This document shows, in pieces, positions 47,340 through 57,900 of a stretch of 64,000 bases of DNA. The notes under the pieces were generated by a model, which saw nothing but the letters and a program-made list of their open reading frames with translations, ran no database searches and was not told where the DNA came from. The stretch covers positions 124,001 to 188,000 of the forward strand of contig NZ_QOKV01000004.1 of the NCBI RefSeq assembly GCF_008365405.1. The letters are read 5' to 3'. The first letter of the stretch is position 1, and each line of letters opens with the position of its first letter. Origin of the DNA: Azospirillum brasilense. Its GTDB lineage: Bacteria > Pseudomonadota > Alphaproteobacteria > Azospirillales > Azospirillaceae. A program made the translations under genes and the position numbers.

Positions 47340-49028
47340 ATGGCACGCATGCTTTACCTGCGCGACATCGAGGTCGATGTGCACGTCCGCTGCCGCGCCT
47401 GCGGCCACGAGGGCGTGCTGCCGCGCGCGGACATGAACCGGCGCTTCGGCCCCAACTACCCGGTCCTGTCCATCGCCCCCCATTACCGCTGCTCGCGCTG
47501 CAATTCCCGCGACACCGAAAGCCGTCCGGCGCCCCCGCCCTTCGCCACGCCGGTGACGGCGATGCCCATGGAGGAGGACGCCCCGTCCTTCGCCGGCCCG
47601 CTGGCCGCCCTGCAAGGGCTGCTCGACGCGATGCGGACCCGCGGCGAGCCGATGGACGAGCCGGAGGCAGAGGACGCGACTCCGGCCATACGGGCGCCCG
47701 CTCCCGCACCGACCGCCGCTCGGCATGACCCCGACGCGCTGGATCTGGACTTGGATCTGGAACTGGAGCGGCTGGTCGCGGACGGTGGCGCCGCTCCCGA
47801 GGCGGGCCGGCGCCCGCTGTGGGAGCCGGTGTCGCTCGCCGATCTCGCCGGCCACGACGATGACGCGGTGGATAACGCGGAGCGGAGCGCCGACGGGACG
47901 GATTTCGACGACGACGAGGATTGGAGCCCGCGCCGCTGGACTCTGCTGGACCCGGACGCCGATCAGGATGACGGTGAGGACGACGAGGCGGATCGGGCCG
48001 AGGCCATCGCCCCACCGCCGGCACCGCCCATCCGGTCGAGCCACCCGGCGGTTGCAGACGATCCGGACGACGCCTCCCGCTCCTTCGACCGCACCATCGC
48101 GGCGCTGCGCAGCATCCTGGACGGCCGTGGCGACGGCGCCCGCGTGGAGGAGGCTGCGTCTCCGTCGCCTCCCCCGCCGCCGGCCTTTTCGATCACGGAC
48201 GCCATCGATCAGCCGGGCGAAGACGACCCCGGCGATGACTCCGACGAGGCGGAACCGTCCAACGACGACATCCTGGGCTTCGCCATCCGCGATCCGGACA
48301 AGGCTCCGCCGCCGTGGCAGCGCCCTCGTGAGCGTGACCCCGCACCCACCGGCAGCGAACCGCTGGACCGCACCATCGCCGCCCTGCGCAGCATGGTCCA
48401 GAAGGCCGCCGCCGACCGCGACGAGGACGAGGACGAGAGCAGGGACGAGAGCAGGGACGACCGCGACGGCGGCGTGGTGACTCCGCTGTTCGGCCGGTCG
48501 CGCAAGCCGGCCGACGATGTCAATGTTGAGGACGACGGCCTGGAGGAGGAGGACCGGAAGGCCGGCGCCGACGACGCCTTCTGGGACCGCAAGGACGCGG
48601 ATAGGGACGACGAGCCGGACGAGGACGGCGCCCCGGTGCTGCGCAAGTCCACGCAGGAACAGGAGATGGAGGAGGCGCTGCGCGCCCTGCGCGCGCTCGT
48701 CGAAGCGGAAAGCGATCTGGACGACCCGCCCAGCCCGGCCTGGACAAGCGAAGCGACCACCCGTCCCGAGGCGGACGCCCTGCCCGGCTTCAAGCCGCTG
48801 CCGCGCCGCACGCCGGAAGCGCCCCCGGAAGAGGACGCCGACGAGCCTCTGGACCTCGTTGCGCCGGCCCCGGTGATCGAACCGGAAAAGCCCAAGCCCA
48901 GCGCCGGAAAACGAGCCGAAAGCAACGAGTCCGCGAAGAATGCCGCCAAGGACGATTCGGGCACGCTCGGCAAGACCCTCGCCGCGCTGCGCAACATGCT
49001 GGAGTTGGACGGCAAGCAGGGGCGTTGA
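47340..49028 (+). CDS. Acidic zinc-ribbon protein with repeated short amphipathic helices
   Basis: A 562-aa protein. The N-terminus has a zinc-ribbon (CRACGHEGVLPRADMN and YRCSRCNSRDTE). The rest is low-complexity Asp/Glu/Pro/Ala, broken by five short helices of similar sequence: LAALQGLLDAMRTRG, RTIAALRSILDGRG, RTIAALRSMVQKAA, ALRALRALVEAES and KTLAALRNMLELDG. No enzyme domain. This suggests a disordered scaffold offering repeated docking helices, with the zinc ribbon binding nucleic acid or a partner. I do not recognise a named family. It is convergent with folC (25 bp apart). Confidence 0.7.
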   Translation: MARMLYLRDIEVDVHVRCRACGHEGVLPRADMNRRFGPNYPVLSIAPHYRCSRCNSRDTESRPAPPPFATPVTAMPMEEDAPSFAGPLAALQGLLDAMRTRGEPMDEPEAEDATPAIRAPAPAPTAARHDPDALDLDLDLELERLVADGGAAPEAGRRPLWEPVSLADLAGHDDDAVDNAERSADGTDFDDDEDWSPRRWTLLDPDADQDDGEDDEADRAEAIAPPPAPPIRSSHPAVADDPDDASRSFDRTIAALRSILDGRGDGARVEEAASPSPPPPPAFSITDAIDQPGEDDPGDDSDEAEPSNDDILGFAIRDPDKAPPPWQRPRERDPAPTGSEPLDRTIAALRSMVQKAAADRDEDEDESRDESRDDRDGGVVTPLFGRSRKPADDVNVEDDGLEEEDRKAGADDAFWDRKDADRDDEPDEDGAPVLRKSTQEQEMEEALRALRALVEAESDLDDPPSPAWTSEATTRPEADALPGFKPLPRRTPEAPPEEDADEPLDLVAPAPVIEPEKPKPSAGKRAESNESAKNAAKDDSGTLGKTLAALRNMLELDGKQGR

Positions 49029-49053
49029 GGCCCCGCTTGCCCGTCCCTTTGGA

Positions 49054-50352
49054 TCAGCCGTTTTCCGCCAGGACCGTGCCCGCCAGATAGAGCGAGCCGC
49101 AGATCAGCACCCGGGCCGGGCCATCGACCTGCCCCCTCAGGCTTTCCAGCGCACCCGCCACATCCGCCGCCGCCGCGCTGTCGGCGATGCCGCAGGCGCG
49201 GGTGGCCGCGGCGGTGTCCTCCGCCGTCAGCGACGCCTCCTCGCCGGGGATGGCGACGGTGCGGGCGGCGGTGACGAAGGGCGCCAGCGGTCCCAGGAAC
49301 TCCCGCGGCTCCTTGCTCGCCAGCATGCCGTAGACCAGCAGCAGGGGCCGCTCCGGCTCCTCCTCCGCCCAGCGGGCGGCCTGGACGGCCAGCACCTCGC
49401 CCGCCGAGTCGTTGTGGCCGCCGTCCAGCCACAGGTCCCAGCCGGCGGGCAGGGCCTCGGTCAGGGGGCCGCGGGTCAACCGTTGCAGGCGGGCCGGCCA
49501 CTCCACGGCGGCGAGGCCGCGGCGCACCGCCGCGTCATCCACCGCCTCGGCCACCACCACCGGCAGATGGTCCAGGCAGGCCAGCGCCACCCCGGCGTTG
49601 ACGATCTGGTGCGCCCCGGCCAGACCCGGCAGCGGCAGATCGATGCGGCGGCGGTTGCTCTCGAAGCGGAAACCGCCCTCGGTCGGGGTGACCGACCAGC
49701 CGGAAACCGGCGCGCCCACCGTCTCCGCCCGGACGGCCAGGGTGCGGGCGGCCTCCTCGGCGGGCTGCGGGTAGATCACGGCGGGGACGCCCGGCTTGAA
49801 GATGCCGGCCTTCTCGCCCGCGATGGCTTCCAGCGTGTCGCCGAGGAACTGGCGGTGGTCGTAGGAGATGCGCGTGATCGCGGTGACCGCCGGGCGGTCC
49901 ACCACGTTGGTGGCGTCCAGCCGCCCGCCAAGCCCGGTTTCCAGCAGCACCACGTCCGCCGGCTCCCGCGCGAAGGCGAGCAGGGCGGCGACCGTCGTCA
50001 CCTCGAAGAAGGTGATGGGTCCGCCGCCGTTGGCGACCTCGCACTCCTCCAGCAGGGCGGCCAGCCGGTCGTCGTCGATCAGCGTCCCGGCCAGCCGGAT
50101 GCGCTCGTGGAAGCGCACGAGGTGGGGCGAGGTGTAGACATGCACCCGCAGTCCGGCGGCCTCCAGCATCCCCCGCAGGAAGGCGAGCGTCGAGCCCTTG
50201 CCGTTGGTCCCCGCCACATGGACCACCGGCGGCAGGCGCCGCTCCGGATGGCCCAGCGCGGCGAGCAGCCGGTGCACGCGGTCCAGCGACAGGTCGATGA
50301 CCTTGGGGTGCAGACCCTTCAGCCGGTCGAGAACCGGATCGGCGAGCGACAT
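49054..50352 (-). CDS. folC: Bifunctional folylpolyglutamate / dihydrofolate synthase
   Basis: A 432-aa Mur-ligase-type enzyme that adds glutamate to dihydropteroate and folates. Diagnostic: VVHVAGTNGKGSTLAFLRGM (P-loop), YTSPHLVRFHERIRLAG, FEVTTVAALLAFA, LLETGLGGRLDATNV, HRQFLGDTLEAIAGEKAGIF (carbamylated-Lys region) and LWLDGGHNDSAGEVL. Length is normal. It follows accD by 7 bp and ends the trpB-trpA-accD-folC operon, linking acetyl-CoA carboxylase, tryptophan and folate genes as is usual in alphaproteobacteria. Confidence 0.96.
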   Translation of the reverse strand: MSLADPVLDRLKGLHPKVIDLSLDRVHRLLAALGHPERRLPPVVHVAGTNGKGSTLAFLRGMLEAAGLRVHVYTSPHLVRFHERIRLAGTLIDDDRLAALLEECEVANGGGPITFFEVTTVAALLAFAREPADVVLLETGLGGRLDATNVVDRPAVTAITRISYDHRQFLGDTLEAIAGEKAGIFKPGVPAVIYPQPAEEAARTLAVRAETVGAPVSGWSVTPTEGGFRFESNRRRIDLPLPGLAGAHQIVNAGVALACLDHLPVVVAEAVDDAAVRRGLAAVEWPARLQRLTRGPLTEALPAGWDLWLDGGHNDSAGEVLAVQAARWAEEEPERPLLLVYGMLASKEPREFLGPLAPFVTAARTVAIPGEEASLTAEDTAAATRACGIADSAAAADVAGALESLRGQVDGPARVLICGSLYLAGTVLAENG

Positions 50353-50359
50353 GGCGGGA

Positions 50360-51361
50360 TCAGGCCGCCTGCTCGGAGCCGGTCCTCTCGGCGCCCGCCC
50401 TTTCGGCACCAGCTTGGGCCGGCGTCTCGTCGGCGGCCTCGGCCTGGCTGCGCGGCTCCTCCACCTGGACGGCGGCCGGCGCGGCCGGCAGCGCTTCCGG
50501 CGCCACGGCCAGGACCGGCTGCATCAGCAGGGTCAGGACGCGCGACAGGGTCGGGCGCAGGTCGCGGCGATGGACGACCATGTCCACCATGCCATGCTCC
50601 TGGAGGTATTCGGAGCGCTGGAAGCCCTCCGGCAGGGTCTCGCGGATGGTGCTCTCGATCACGCGGGCGCCGGCGAAGCCGATCTGCGCGCCCTTCTCGG
50701 CGATGTGGATGTCGCCGATCATCGCGAAGGAGGCGGTGACGCCGCCGGTCGTCGGGTCGGTCAGCACCACGATGTAGGGCAGGCCGGCTTCCTTGACCAT
50801 CTCCACCGCGATGGTGGTGCGCGGCATCTGCATCAGCGACAGGATGCCTTCCTGCATGCGCGCCCCGCCCGAGGCCGGGACGACGATCAGCGCCGCCTTC
50901 TGGGCGATGGCGGTGCGGGCGGCGGCCAGGATGCCCTCGCCCACCGCGATGCCCATCGAGCCGCCCATGAAGCCGAAGTCGAAGGCCGCGACGACCGCCG
51001 GCTGCCCGCCGATCAGGCCGGAGCCGACGACGATGGCGTCATGGCGGCCCGTCTTGGTCTGGGCTTCCTTCAGGCGGTCGGTGTAGCGCTTCTGGTCGCG
51101 GAACTTCAGCGGATCGACCACCGACTTCGGCAGCTCGACCGACTGGTAGTCGCCCTCGTCGAACATCGAGGCCAGCCGCTTGATCGGGTCCAGCCGCATG
51201 TGGAAGCCGCAATGCTGGCAGACGTTGAGGTTCTCCTCCAGATCGCGGTGGAAGAGCATCGCCTCGCAGCTCGGGCACTTGTGCCAGAGGTTGTCGGGAA
51301 CCTCCTTGCGGGCATAGAGGGCGCGGATCTTGGGGCGGACGTAGTTGGTAAGCCAGTTCAT
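50360..51361 (-). CDS. accD: Acetyl-CoA carboxylase carboxyltransferase subunit beta
   Basis: A 333-aa subunit of acetyl-CoA carboxylase (first step of fatty acid synthesis). The zinc ribbon is [18 protein letters not shown] and [10 protein letters not shown]. Carboxyltransferase motifs: [40 protein letters not shown] and [16 protein letters not shown]. The last 45 residues are low-complexity (Ala/Glu/Gly), likely dispensable. It lies between trpA (62 bp gap) and folC (7 bp gap). Confidence 0.97.
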   Translation of the reverse strand: MNWLTNYVRPKIRALYARKEVPDNLWHKCPSCEAMLFHRDLEENLNVCQHCGFHMRLDPIKRLASMFDEGDYQSVELPKSVVDPLKFRDQKRYTDRLKEAQTKTGRHDAIVVGSGLIGGQPAVVAAFDFGFMGGSMGIAVGEGILAAARTAIAQKAALIVVPASGGARMQEGILSLMQMPRTTIAVEMVKEAGLPYIVVLTDPTTGGVTASFAMIGDIHIAEKGAQIGFAGARVIESTIRETLPEGFQRSEYLQEHGMVDMVVHRRDLRPTLSRVLTLLMQPVLAVAPEALPAAPAAVQVEEPRSQAEAADETPAQAGAERAGAERTGSEQAA

Positions 51362-51423
51362 CGAATTCTTCCTGATATCCCGCTCAGCCGGCGCTCTCGG
51401 TCCGGCGATCTAGGCCGGCGCGC

Positions 51424-52278
51424 TCAGACGCGCGCGCCGCGCACGCCGCCGGCCAGTTCCCGGACGAAGCCCAGCACATCCTCGGCCAGACCCGGACGGG
51501 CCTTGCCGTCCGTGTCCAGCCCGCCGGCCAGCCGCGTGACGATGGCCGAACCGACCACCGCCGCGTCGGCGACGCGGGCGACATCGGCCGCCTGCTCCGG
51601 CGTCTTGATGCCGAAGCCGACCGCCACCGGCAGGTCGGTGTGGCGCTTCAGCCGCTCCACCGCGGCGCCCACGGCGGCGTTGTCGGCGCTGGCAGCACCG
51701 GTGATGCCGGCGATCGACACGTAATAGACGAAGCCCGAGGTGTTCTGGAGAACCGTCGGCAGGCGCTTGTCGTCGGTGGTCGGCGTCGCCAGGCGGATGA
51801 AGTTCACCCCGGCCTTCAGCGCCGGAATGCACAGCTCCTCGTCCTCTTCGGGCGGAAGGTCGACGACGATCAGCCCGTCCACCCCGGCCTCGATGGCGTC
51901 GGCCAGAAAGCGGTCCACCCCATAGGCGTGGATCGGGTTGTAATAGCCCATCAGGATGACCGGCGTGTCGGCGTCCGTCGCGCGGAAGCCGCGCACGAGG
52001 TCCAGCGTCTTGCGCGCCGTCGTCCCGGCGTGGAGCGCGCGCAGGCTGGCCGCCTGGATCGCCGGGCCGTCGGCCATCGGGTCGGAGAAGGGCAGCCCCA
52101 GCTCGATCAGGTCGGCGCCCGCGGCGGGCAGGCCGTGCAGGACGGCACGGCAGGTCTCCAGGTCCGGGTCGCCCGCCGTGATGAAGGTGACGAGGCCGGC
52201 GCGGCCCTCCGCCTTCAGCGCGGCGAACCGCCGGGCGATGCGGCCATTGTCGATGGCCTTGTCGTTGAGGGCGCTCAC
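51424..52278 (-). CDS. trpA: Tryptophan synthase alpha subunit
   Basis: A 284-aa TIM-barrel subunit cleaving indole-3-glycerol phosphate to indole. Conserved: [40 protein letters not shown] (catalytic Glu and the PFSDP Asp region), [40 protein letters not shown] and [12 protein letters not shown]. It overlaps trpB by 4 bp (ATGA), so alpha and beta are translationally coupled. Confidence 0.97.
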   Translation of the reverse strand: MSALNDKAIDNGRIARRFAALKAEGRAGLVTFITAGDPDLETCRAVLHGLPAAGADLIELGLPFSDPMADGPAIQAASLRALHAGTTARKTLDLVRGFRATDADTPVILMGYYNPIHAYGVDRFLADAIEAGVDGLIVVDLPPEEDEELCIPALKAGVNFIRLATPTTDDKRLPTVLQNTSGFVYYVSIAGITGAASADNAAVGAAVERLKRHTDLPVAVGFGIKTPEQAADVARVADAAVVGSAIVTRLAGGLDTDGKARPGLAEDVLGFVRELAGGVRGARV

Positions 52279-53492
52279 AGCTTCACTCCCAGATGCTGGG
52301 CGACGGAGAAGATGTCCTTGTCGCCGCGGCCCGACAGGCAGAGCACCATCAGGTGGTCCTTGGGCAGTTTCGGGGCGCGCTTCACGATCTCCGCCAGCGC
52401 GTGCGCCGATTCCAGCGCGGGGATGATGCCCTCGGTGCGGGCGCAGAGCTGGAAGGCGTCCAACGTCTCCTGGTCGGTGGCGGAGACATACTCGACGCGC
52501 CCGATGTCGTGCAGCCAGCTGTGCTCCGGCCCGACGCCCGGATAGTCGAGGCCGGCGGAGATGGAGTGGCCCTCCAGGATCTGCCCGTCCTCGTCCTGGA
52601 GCAGGTAGGTGCGGTTGCCGTGCAGGACGCCGGGGCGCCCGCCGGTGATCGAGGCGGCGTGGGCCAGCGGCCCCTTGTCGATGCCGTGGCCGGCGGCCTC
52701 GACCGCGACCATCTGGACCGACGGATCGTCGAGGAAGGGGTGGAACAGGCCGATGGCGTTGGAGCCGCCGCCGACGCAGGCGACCAGGCTGTCCGGAAGG
52801 CGGCCCTCCAGCTCCTGCATCTGCACGCGCACCTCGTCGCCGATCACCGACTGGAAGTCGCGGACCATGGCGGGGTACGGGTGCGGGCCGGCGGCGGTGC
52901 CGATCAGGTAGTAGGTGTCGGCGACGTTGGTGACCCAGTCGCGCAGCGCCTCGTTCATCGCGTCCTTCAGCGTCCGCGCGCCGGAGGTCACCGGAACCAC
53001 CTCGGCCCCCAGCAGCTTCATGCGGAAGACGTTGGGCTGCTGGCGGGCGATGTCGGTCTCGCCCATGTAGATGACGCAGGGCATGTCGAACAGCGCGCAG
53101 ACCGTGGCGGTCGCCACGCCGTGCTGGCCGGCGCCCGTCTCGGCGATGATCCGCTTCTTGCCCATGCGGCGGGCGAGCAGGATCTGGCCGATGCAGTTGT
53201 TGATCTTGTGCGCGCCGGTGTGGTTCAGCTCCTCGCGCTTGAAGTAGATCTTCGCGCCGCCGAGCTTCTCCGTCAGGCGTTCGGCGTAATAGAGCGGGTT
53301 CGGGCGGCCGACATACTGCTTGAGCTGCTCGCGGATCGCGCCCTCGAAGGCGGGATCGGCCCGGGCCTCGCGGTAGGCTTTCTCCACCTCAAGGATCAGG
53401 GGCATCAGCGTCTCGGCGACGAAGCGTCCGCCATAGATGCCGAAATGCCCGCGCTCGTCGGGACCGGAACGGTAGGTGTTGGGTCTGGTCAT
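52275..53492 (-). CDS. trpB: Tryptophan synthase beta subunit
   Basis: A 405-aa PLP enzyme joining indole and serine. The PLP Lys is in [20 protein letters not shown]. Also [39 protein letters not shown] and the C-terminal [11 protein letters not shown]. Residues 1-15 ([15 protein letters not shown]) match the usual start. First gene of the operon; 208 bp of upstream DNA (53493-53700) should hold the promoter. No trpF lies upstream, unlike many relatives. Confidence 0.97.
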   Translation of the reverse strand: MTRPNTYRSGPDERGHFGIYGGRFVAETLMPLILEVEKAYREARADPAFEGAIREQLKQYVGRPNPLYYAERLTEKLGGAKIYFKREELNHTGAHKINNCIGQILLARRMGKKRIIAETGAGQHGVATATVCALFDMPCVIYMGETDIARQQPNVFRMKLLGAEVVPVTSGARTLKDAMNEALRDWVTNVADTYYLIGTAAGPHPYPAMVRDFQSVIGDEVRVQMQELEGRLPDSLVACVGGGSNAIGLFHPFLDDPSVQMVAVEAAGHGIDKGPLAHAASITGGRPGVLHGNRTYLLQDEDGQILEGHSISAGLDYPGVGPEHSWLHDIGRVEYVSATDQETLDAFQLCARTEGIIPALESAHALAEIVKRAPKLPKDHLMVLCLSGRGDKDIFSVAQHLGVKL

Positions 53493-53700
53493 GGCCTGGG
53501 AAACTGCCTGAAGCGGGCCGCGCGGCGCCCGGAAGGCGCCACCATAGCGGCGGATCGCCCGGATTTGAAGCGTTCGCCGAACCTTTCGCCGAACATGCCC
53601 ACAACATGGGAAAAGCCGCGGCGAAGGCAATGAGGCAATGCGGCATGGCCGGCCAAGCGGCATGGCGGAGCGCCGCCGCCCGCCCCCCGCTCACCCGCCC

Positions 53701-54750
53701 TCATCCCCCAAGCGGCGGGGCGTAGTGCAGGCCGCCGTTCATCCACAGCCCGTTCATCCCGCGGTCGATGCCCAGCGGCGAGGCGGCGCCCAGATGGCGG
53801 TCGAAGATCTCGCCGTAGTTCCCGACCTGCGTGACCACGCGGATGGCCCAGTCGTCGTCCAGCCCCAGCCCCCAGCCAACCCCCGTAGCGGCCCCGAGGA
53901 ACCGGCGCACCTCCGGGTCCTGCGCCTCCTCCCTCAGGCGGGCGGCGTTGGCGGCGGTGATCCCCTTCTCCTCAGCCAGGACGGTGGCCAGGAACACCCA
54001 GCGCACGACGTCGAACCACCGCCGCTCGTCCGGGCGGACCATCGGCCCCAGCGGCTCCTTGGAGATCGCCTCCGGCAGGATGACGTAGTCGTCGCGCTCG
54101 GGGGCCTTCAGCAGGCGCTGGGCGTGCAGGCCGATGCGGTCGCTGGTGTAGAGGTCGCAGTGATGGTTGAAGAAGGCCGACAGCGCACCCTCGGTCGAGC
54201 GCACCGGCTTCAGACGGAAGCGCACGCCGGTGCGGGCCATCCAATCCTCCAGGTTGCGCAGGCTGGTGGTCTGCTCGATCACGCAGACCGAGGCGCCGGC
54301 CGGCAGGTCGGACAGGCGGGCGACGCCCTGGGCGCGGTGCGCGATGAATCCCTGGCCGTCGAACAGGTAGACCGCCGGGAAATCGATGCCGAAGGTGGCG
54401 TCGCGCTGCAGGGTCCAGGTCGTCCCCTCCATCACCACGTCCACCTCGCCGTTGCGCAGGATGGCGAAGCGGTTCTCGGAGTTGGTCTCGACGAACTCCA
54501 CCCGGTCGGCGCTGCCCGCGACGGCGGCGGCCAGCGCCCGGCACATGTCCACGAAGAAGCCGCGCCAGTCGCCGCTGTCGTCCACCGCCGCCAGACCGGC
54601 GCCGCTGGACGAGACGCCGCAGCGCAGCAGCCCGCGCTCCCGCACGTCCTCCATGGTTTCGGCCCGCGGACCGCCGGATGGCGCGGACACCGCCGTCGCC
54701 AGAACCGCGGCGACCACCGCGGCCCGCGCGAAAGACCGGACCAAGCCCAT
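53701..54750 (-). CDS. AapJ-like amino acid ABC transporter binding protein
   Basis: A 349-aa protein with an N-terminal signal segment (FARAAVVAAVLATAVSAPSG). The family pattern of the general L-amino acid binding protein AapJ is clear: RERGLLRCGVSSSGAGLAAV, FFVDMCRALAAAVAGSADRV, NGEVDVVMEGTTWTLQRD and GIDFPAVYLFDGQGF. It is an orphan: no aap permease or ATPase genes follow, so it may serve a distant importer or act in sensing with the divergent hybrid kinase. The latter is inference from position only. Confidence 0.88.
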   Translation of the reverse strand: MGLVRSFARAAVVAAVLATAVSAPSGGPRAETMEDVRERGLLRCGVSSSGAGLAAVDDSGDWRGFFVDMCRALAAAVAGSADRVEFVETNSENRFAILRNGEVDVVMEGTTWTLQRDATFGIDFPAVYLFDGQGFIAHRAQGVARLSDLPAGASVCVIEQTTSLRNLEDWMARTGVRFRLKPVRSTEGALSAFFNHHCDLYTSDRIGLHAQRLLKAPERDDYVILPEAISKEPLGPMVRPDERRWFDVVRWVFLATVLAEEKGITAANAARLREEAQDPEVRRFLGAATGVGWGLGLDDDWAIRVVTQVGNYGEIFDRHLGAASPLGIDRGMNGLWMNGGLHYAPPLGG

Positions 54751-54830
54751 CGACCACCCCTCTGTGCCACCCGTGATCAGCTTTGGTCCGGCAACCGAGG
54801 CGGGTCAAGTCCGCCCGGCGCCCGCGGCGC

Positions 54831-54875
54831 CCCCTTGCCCGTTGCCCCCTTGCTGGTTGCCCCCTTGCTGGTTGC
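54831..54875. repeat. Three tandem 15-bp repeats
   Basis: CCCCTTGCCCGTTGC followed by two copies of CCCCTTGCTGGTTGC, in the 224-bp divergent gap between the AapJ-like gene and the tripartite kinase. Candidate variable-number tandem repeat. Confidence 0.85.
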
Positions 54876-54974
54876 CCCATGGCGCAGCGTGTGATTGCGG
54901 CGCGGGTGTGTGAATTGCGCCCGGTCGATTGCCCGTGTTATCTCAAGCGGACGACAAGAAAGCGAGGCACGGGC

Positions 54975-57900
54975 ATGCGGCTTCCCCGGCTGGGCGTGGC
55001 GTTTCGCATCCTGGCGGGTCTGACCGTGATCGCCGGCCTGACCGCCGCCACCGGCGTGGTGGCCGTCTCCCTCTTCGCCCGCTTCCACCAGGGGTTCGAG
55101 CAGATCGCCACGGCCAAGGTGCCGGGCCTCGTCAACGCCTCGCAACTGGCCCAGCAGAGCGGCACGCTGGCCGCCAACGCCCCGGCCCTGGTGGCGGTGC
55201 AGAGCCAGTCGGTGCGCGAATCGGTGATGGCCCGGCTGAGCGACCAGATCGCCCTGCTGGAAGATCTGATGAACCGGCTGCGCGACCGCGGCACCGACCT
55301 GGCCGACGTGGCCGAGTTGCAGCGCCGCAAGAACGAGCTGATCGCCAACCTGATGACCCTGAACACCCAGGTGGAACGCCAGCTCGCCGCCGCTGCGGAA
55401 ACGGGCGGGCTGGTCGGCCGCCTGATGCAGCTGGCCGAGCGCATCCGCGACGCCGAGGAATCGCTGAGGGACAAGACCCCCGCCCCCAGGACCCTGGCGG
55501 AGTGGGAGGCGGCCCAGGGCGTCGAACGGCGGGTCGACCTGTGGACGGCGGAGGCGCAGCACGCCATCCTGCTGATGCTCGCCGCCTCCCGTGCCGACCA
55601 CGAGGCGCGGGTGGACCGGCTGCGGCAGGATTACCGCGCCGCGATGGACCGCGCGGCGGAGGTCGTGGCCGACCTGCCGCCCGGCGCCGCCTTCGACCTG
55701 GAGCCGCTGTACCGGGAGCTGGAGGCGCTGGGGCTCGGGGAACACAACCTGTTCAACAGCCGCCTGACGGAAATCGCACTGGCCCGCGCCATCAAGGGGT
55801 CGATCACCCGCAATCAGAACGTCTCCGACCGTCTGGTCGGTGCCGTATCCGACCATTTCCTGTCCATCGAACAGGACATCGCCGCCCGCTCCGGCGAATT
55901 CGAGCGGGTGATCCGCGACGGCAAGAACGCCATCCTGGCGATGGCCGTGGTGTCCATCCTGGGTGCCCTCGGCATCTTCCTCTACATCCACCGCAACGTG
56001 GTGCGGCGGCTGCGCGGGCTGCAGACGGCCATGACCGCGTCGGCCGCCGGGCGGCCCGTCGCCATCCCCACCCGCGGGCAGGACGAGATCGCCGACATGG
56101 CGCGCGCCCTGCACTATTTCGTCGCCACCATCCGCTCGCGCGAGCACGCCCTGTCGGACAGCGAGCGCCGCCTGCGCGCGATCCTGGAGCAGAGCCCGGT
56201 CGGCGTGTCGATCGGGCGGCCCGACGGCTCGGTGGCCTTCGCCAACGCCCGCGCGGCGGAGCTGGCCGGGCTGCCGCCGGACGCCTTCGTCGGGCGCCGC
56301 CACGCGCTGGCCCTGCCCGGCGCCACCCTGCAAGGGCGCGCCCTCCCGCAGGACGGTGCCGGGCTGGTCGCCCGCGACGTCGAGGTGGCGGTGGACCGGC
56401 CCGACGGCAGCCGCGTCTGGGCGCTCCAGACGCTTCAGCGCACGGAGTTCGAGGGGGAACCGGCAATCCTCGCCTGGAGCTACGACATCACCGGCCGCAA
56501 GCGCGCCGAGGAGGATCTGCGCCACGCCAAGGACCAGGCGGAGGTCGCCGCCCGCTCCAAGTCGGAATTCCTGGCGACCATGAGCCACGAGATCCGCACC
56601 CCGATGAACGGCGTGCTGGGCATGCTGGAGCTGATCGCCCTGACCCCGCTGGACGCGGAGCAGACCGAGCTGGTCACCACCGTGCGCGACAGCGCGACGG
56701 CGTTGCTGCGGATCATCGACGACATCCTGGACCTGTCCAAGATTGAGGCCGGCAAGCTCGACCTCGACGAGATGGACCTCGACCCGCGCGAGCTGGTGGA
56801 GGGGGTGGCCGAGCTGCTGGCCCCGCAGGCCCACCAGAAGGCGCTGCTTCTCGTCTGCGACCTCGACCGCAAGGTGCCCACGGCGGTGCGCGGCGACCCC
56901 GGGCGGCTGCGCCAGATCCTGTTCAACCTCACGGGCAACGCCATCAAGTTCACCGACGCCGGCCGGGTGGTCCTGCGCACCCGGCTGGAGCCGTCCGACG
57001 CCGGGTCGGACCGGCTGCGCCTGCGCTTCGCGGTGGAGGACACCGGCATCGGCATCAGCACCGCCGGCCAGGCCCGCCTGTTCCAGCCCTTCAGCCAAGC
57101 GGACAGCTCCACCACCCGCCGCTTCGGCGGCACCGGGCTGGGGCTGGCCATCTGCGCCCGCCTCGTGGAGATGATGGGCGGGCGCATCGGGGTCGAATCG
57201 GCGCCGGGCTGCGGCGCCACCTTCTGGTTCACGGTCGATCTGGCGCCGGGGGACCCGCGCACGGTCCCCGGCGACGACACCGACCTGACCGGCCTGTCCA
57301 TCATCGTGGCGGACCCGGACCCGGTGCAGCGCGCCGTCCTGATCCGCACGCTGGAGGACAAGCGCGCCGCCGTCGCCGACGCCACCACGGCGGACGAGGC
57401 GGTGGAACTGCTGACGATGGCCGACGCCGACCTCCTGGTCCTCTCCGACGGCCTGCTGGAGCATCATCCGGACGACGCGCCCGGCGCGCCCAACCCGCGG
57501 CTGTCCGCGCCGGCGGTGCTGGCCCGCGTCGTCGCCGCCGGGGCCCGCCCGCCCCCGACCCTGCATCTGATCGACGGGCGGGAGCAGGCCGGCGACTGCC
57601 CGCCGGAAAGCGGCGAGGACGGCGCTCCGTTCACCGGCCTGCCGCCGCGCCACGACCATCTCGGTCGCCCGATCCGCCGCGACGCCCTGTTCCGCCGGCT
57701 GGCCGCCCTCGCCGGGCGCGCCGCTCCCCCGGACCGCCACGCCGACTCCCCGCTTGCCGTGACGGATGGCAGTCCGGCGGCCCAAAACATGACGGACCCC
57801 GACGCGGCCGCGCCCCCGCCGATCATCCTGGTGGCGGAGGACCACCCGACGAACCAGCAGGTGATCCTGCGCCAGCTCCGCCAACTCGGCTTCGAGGCCG

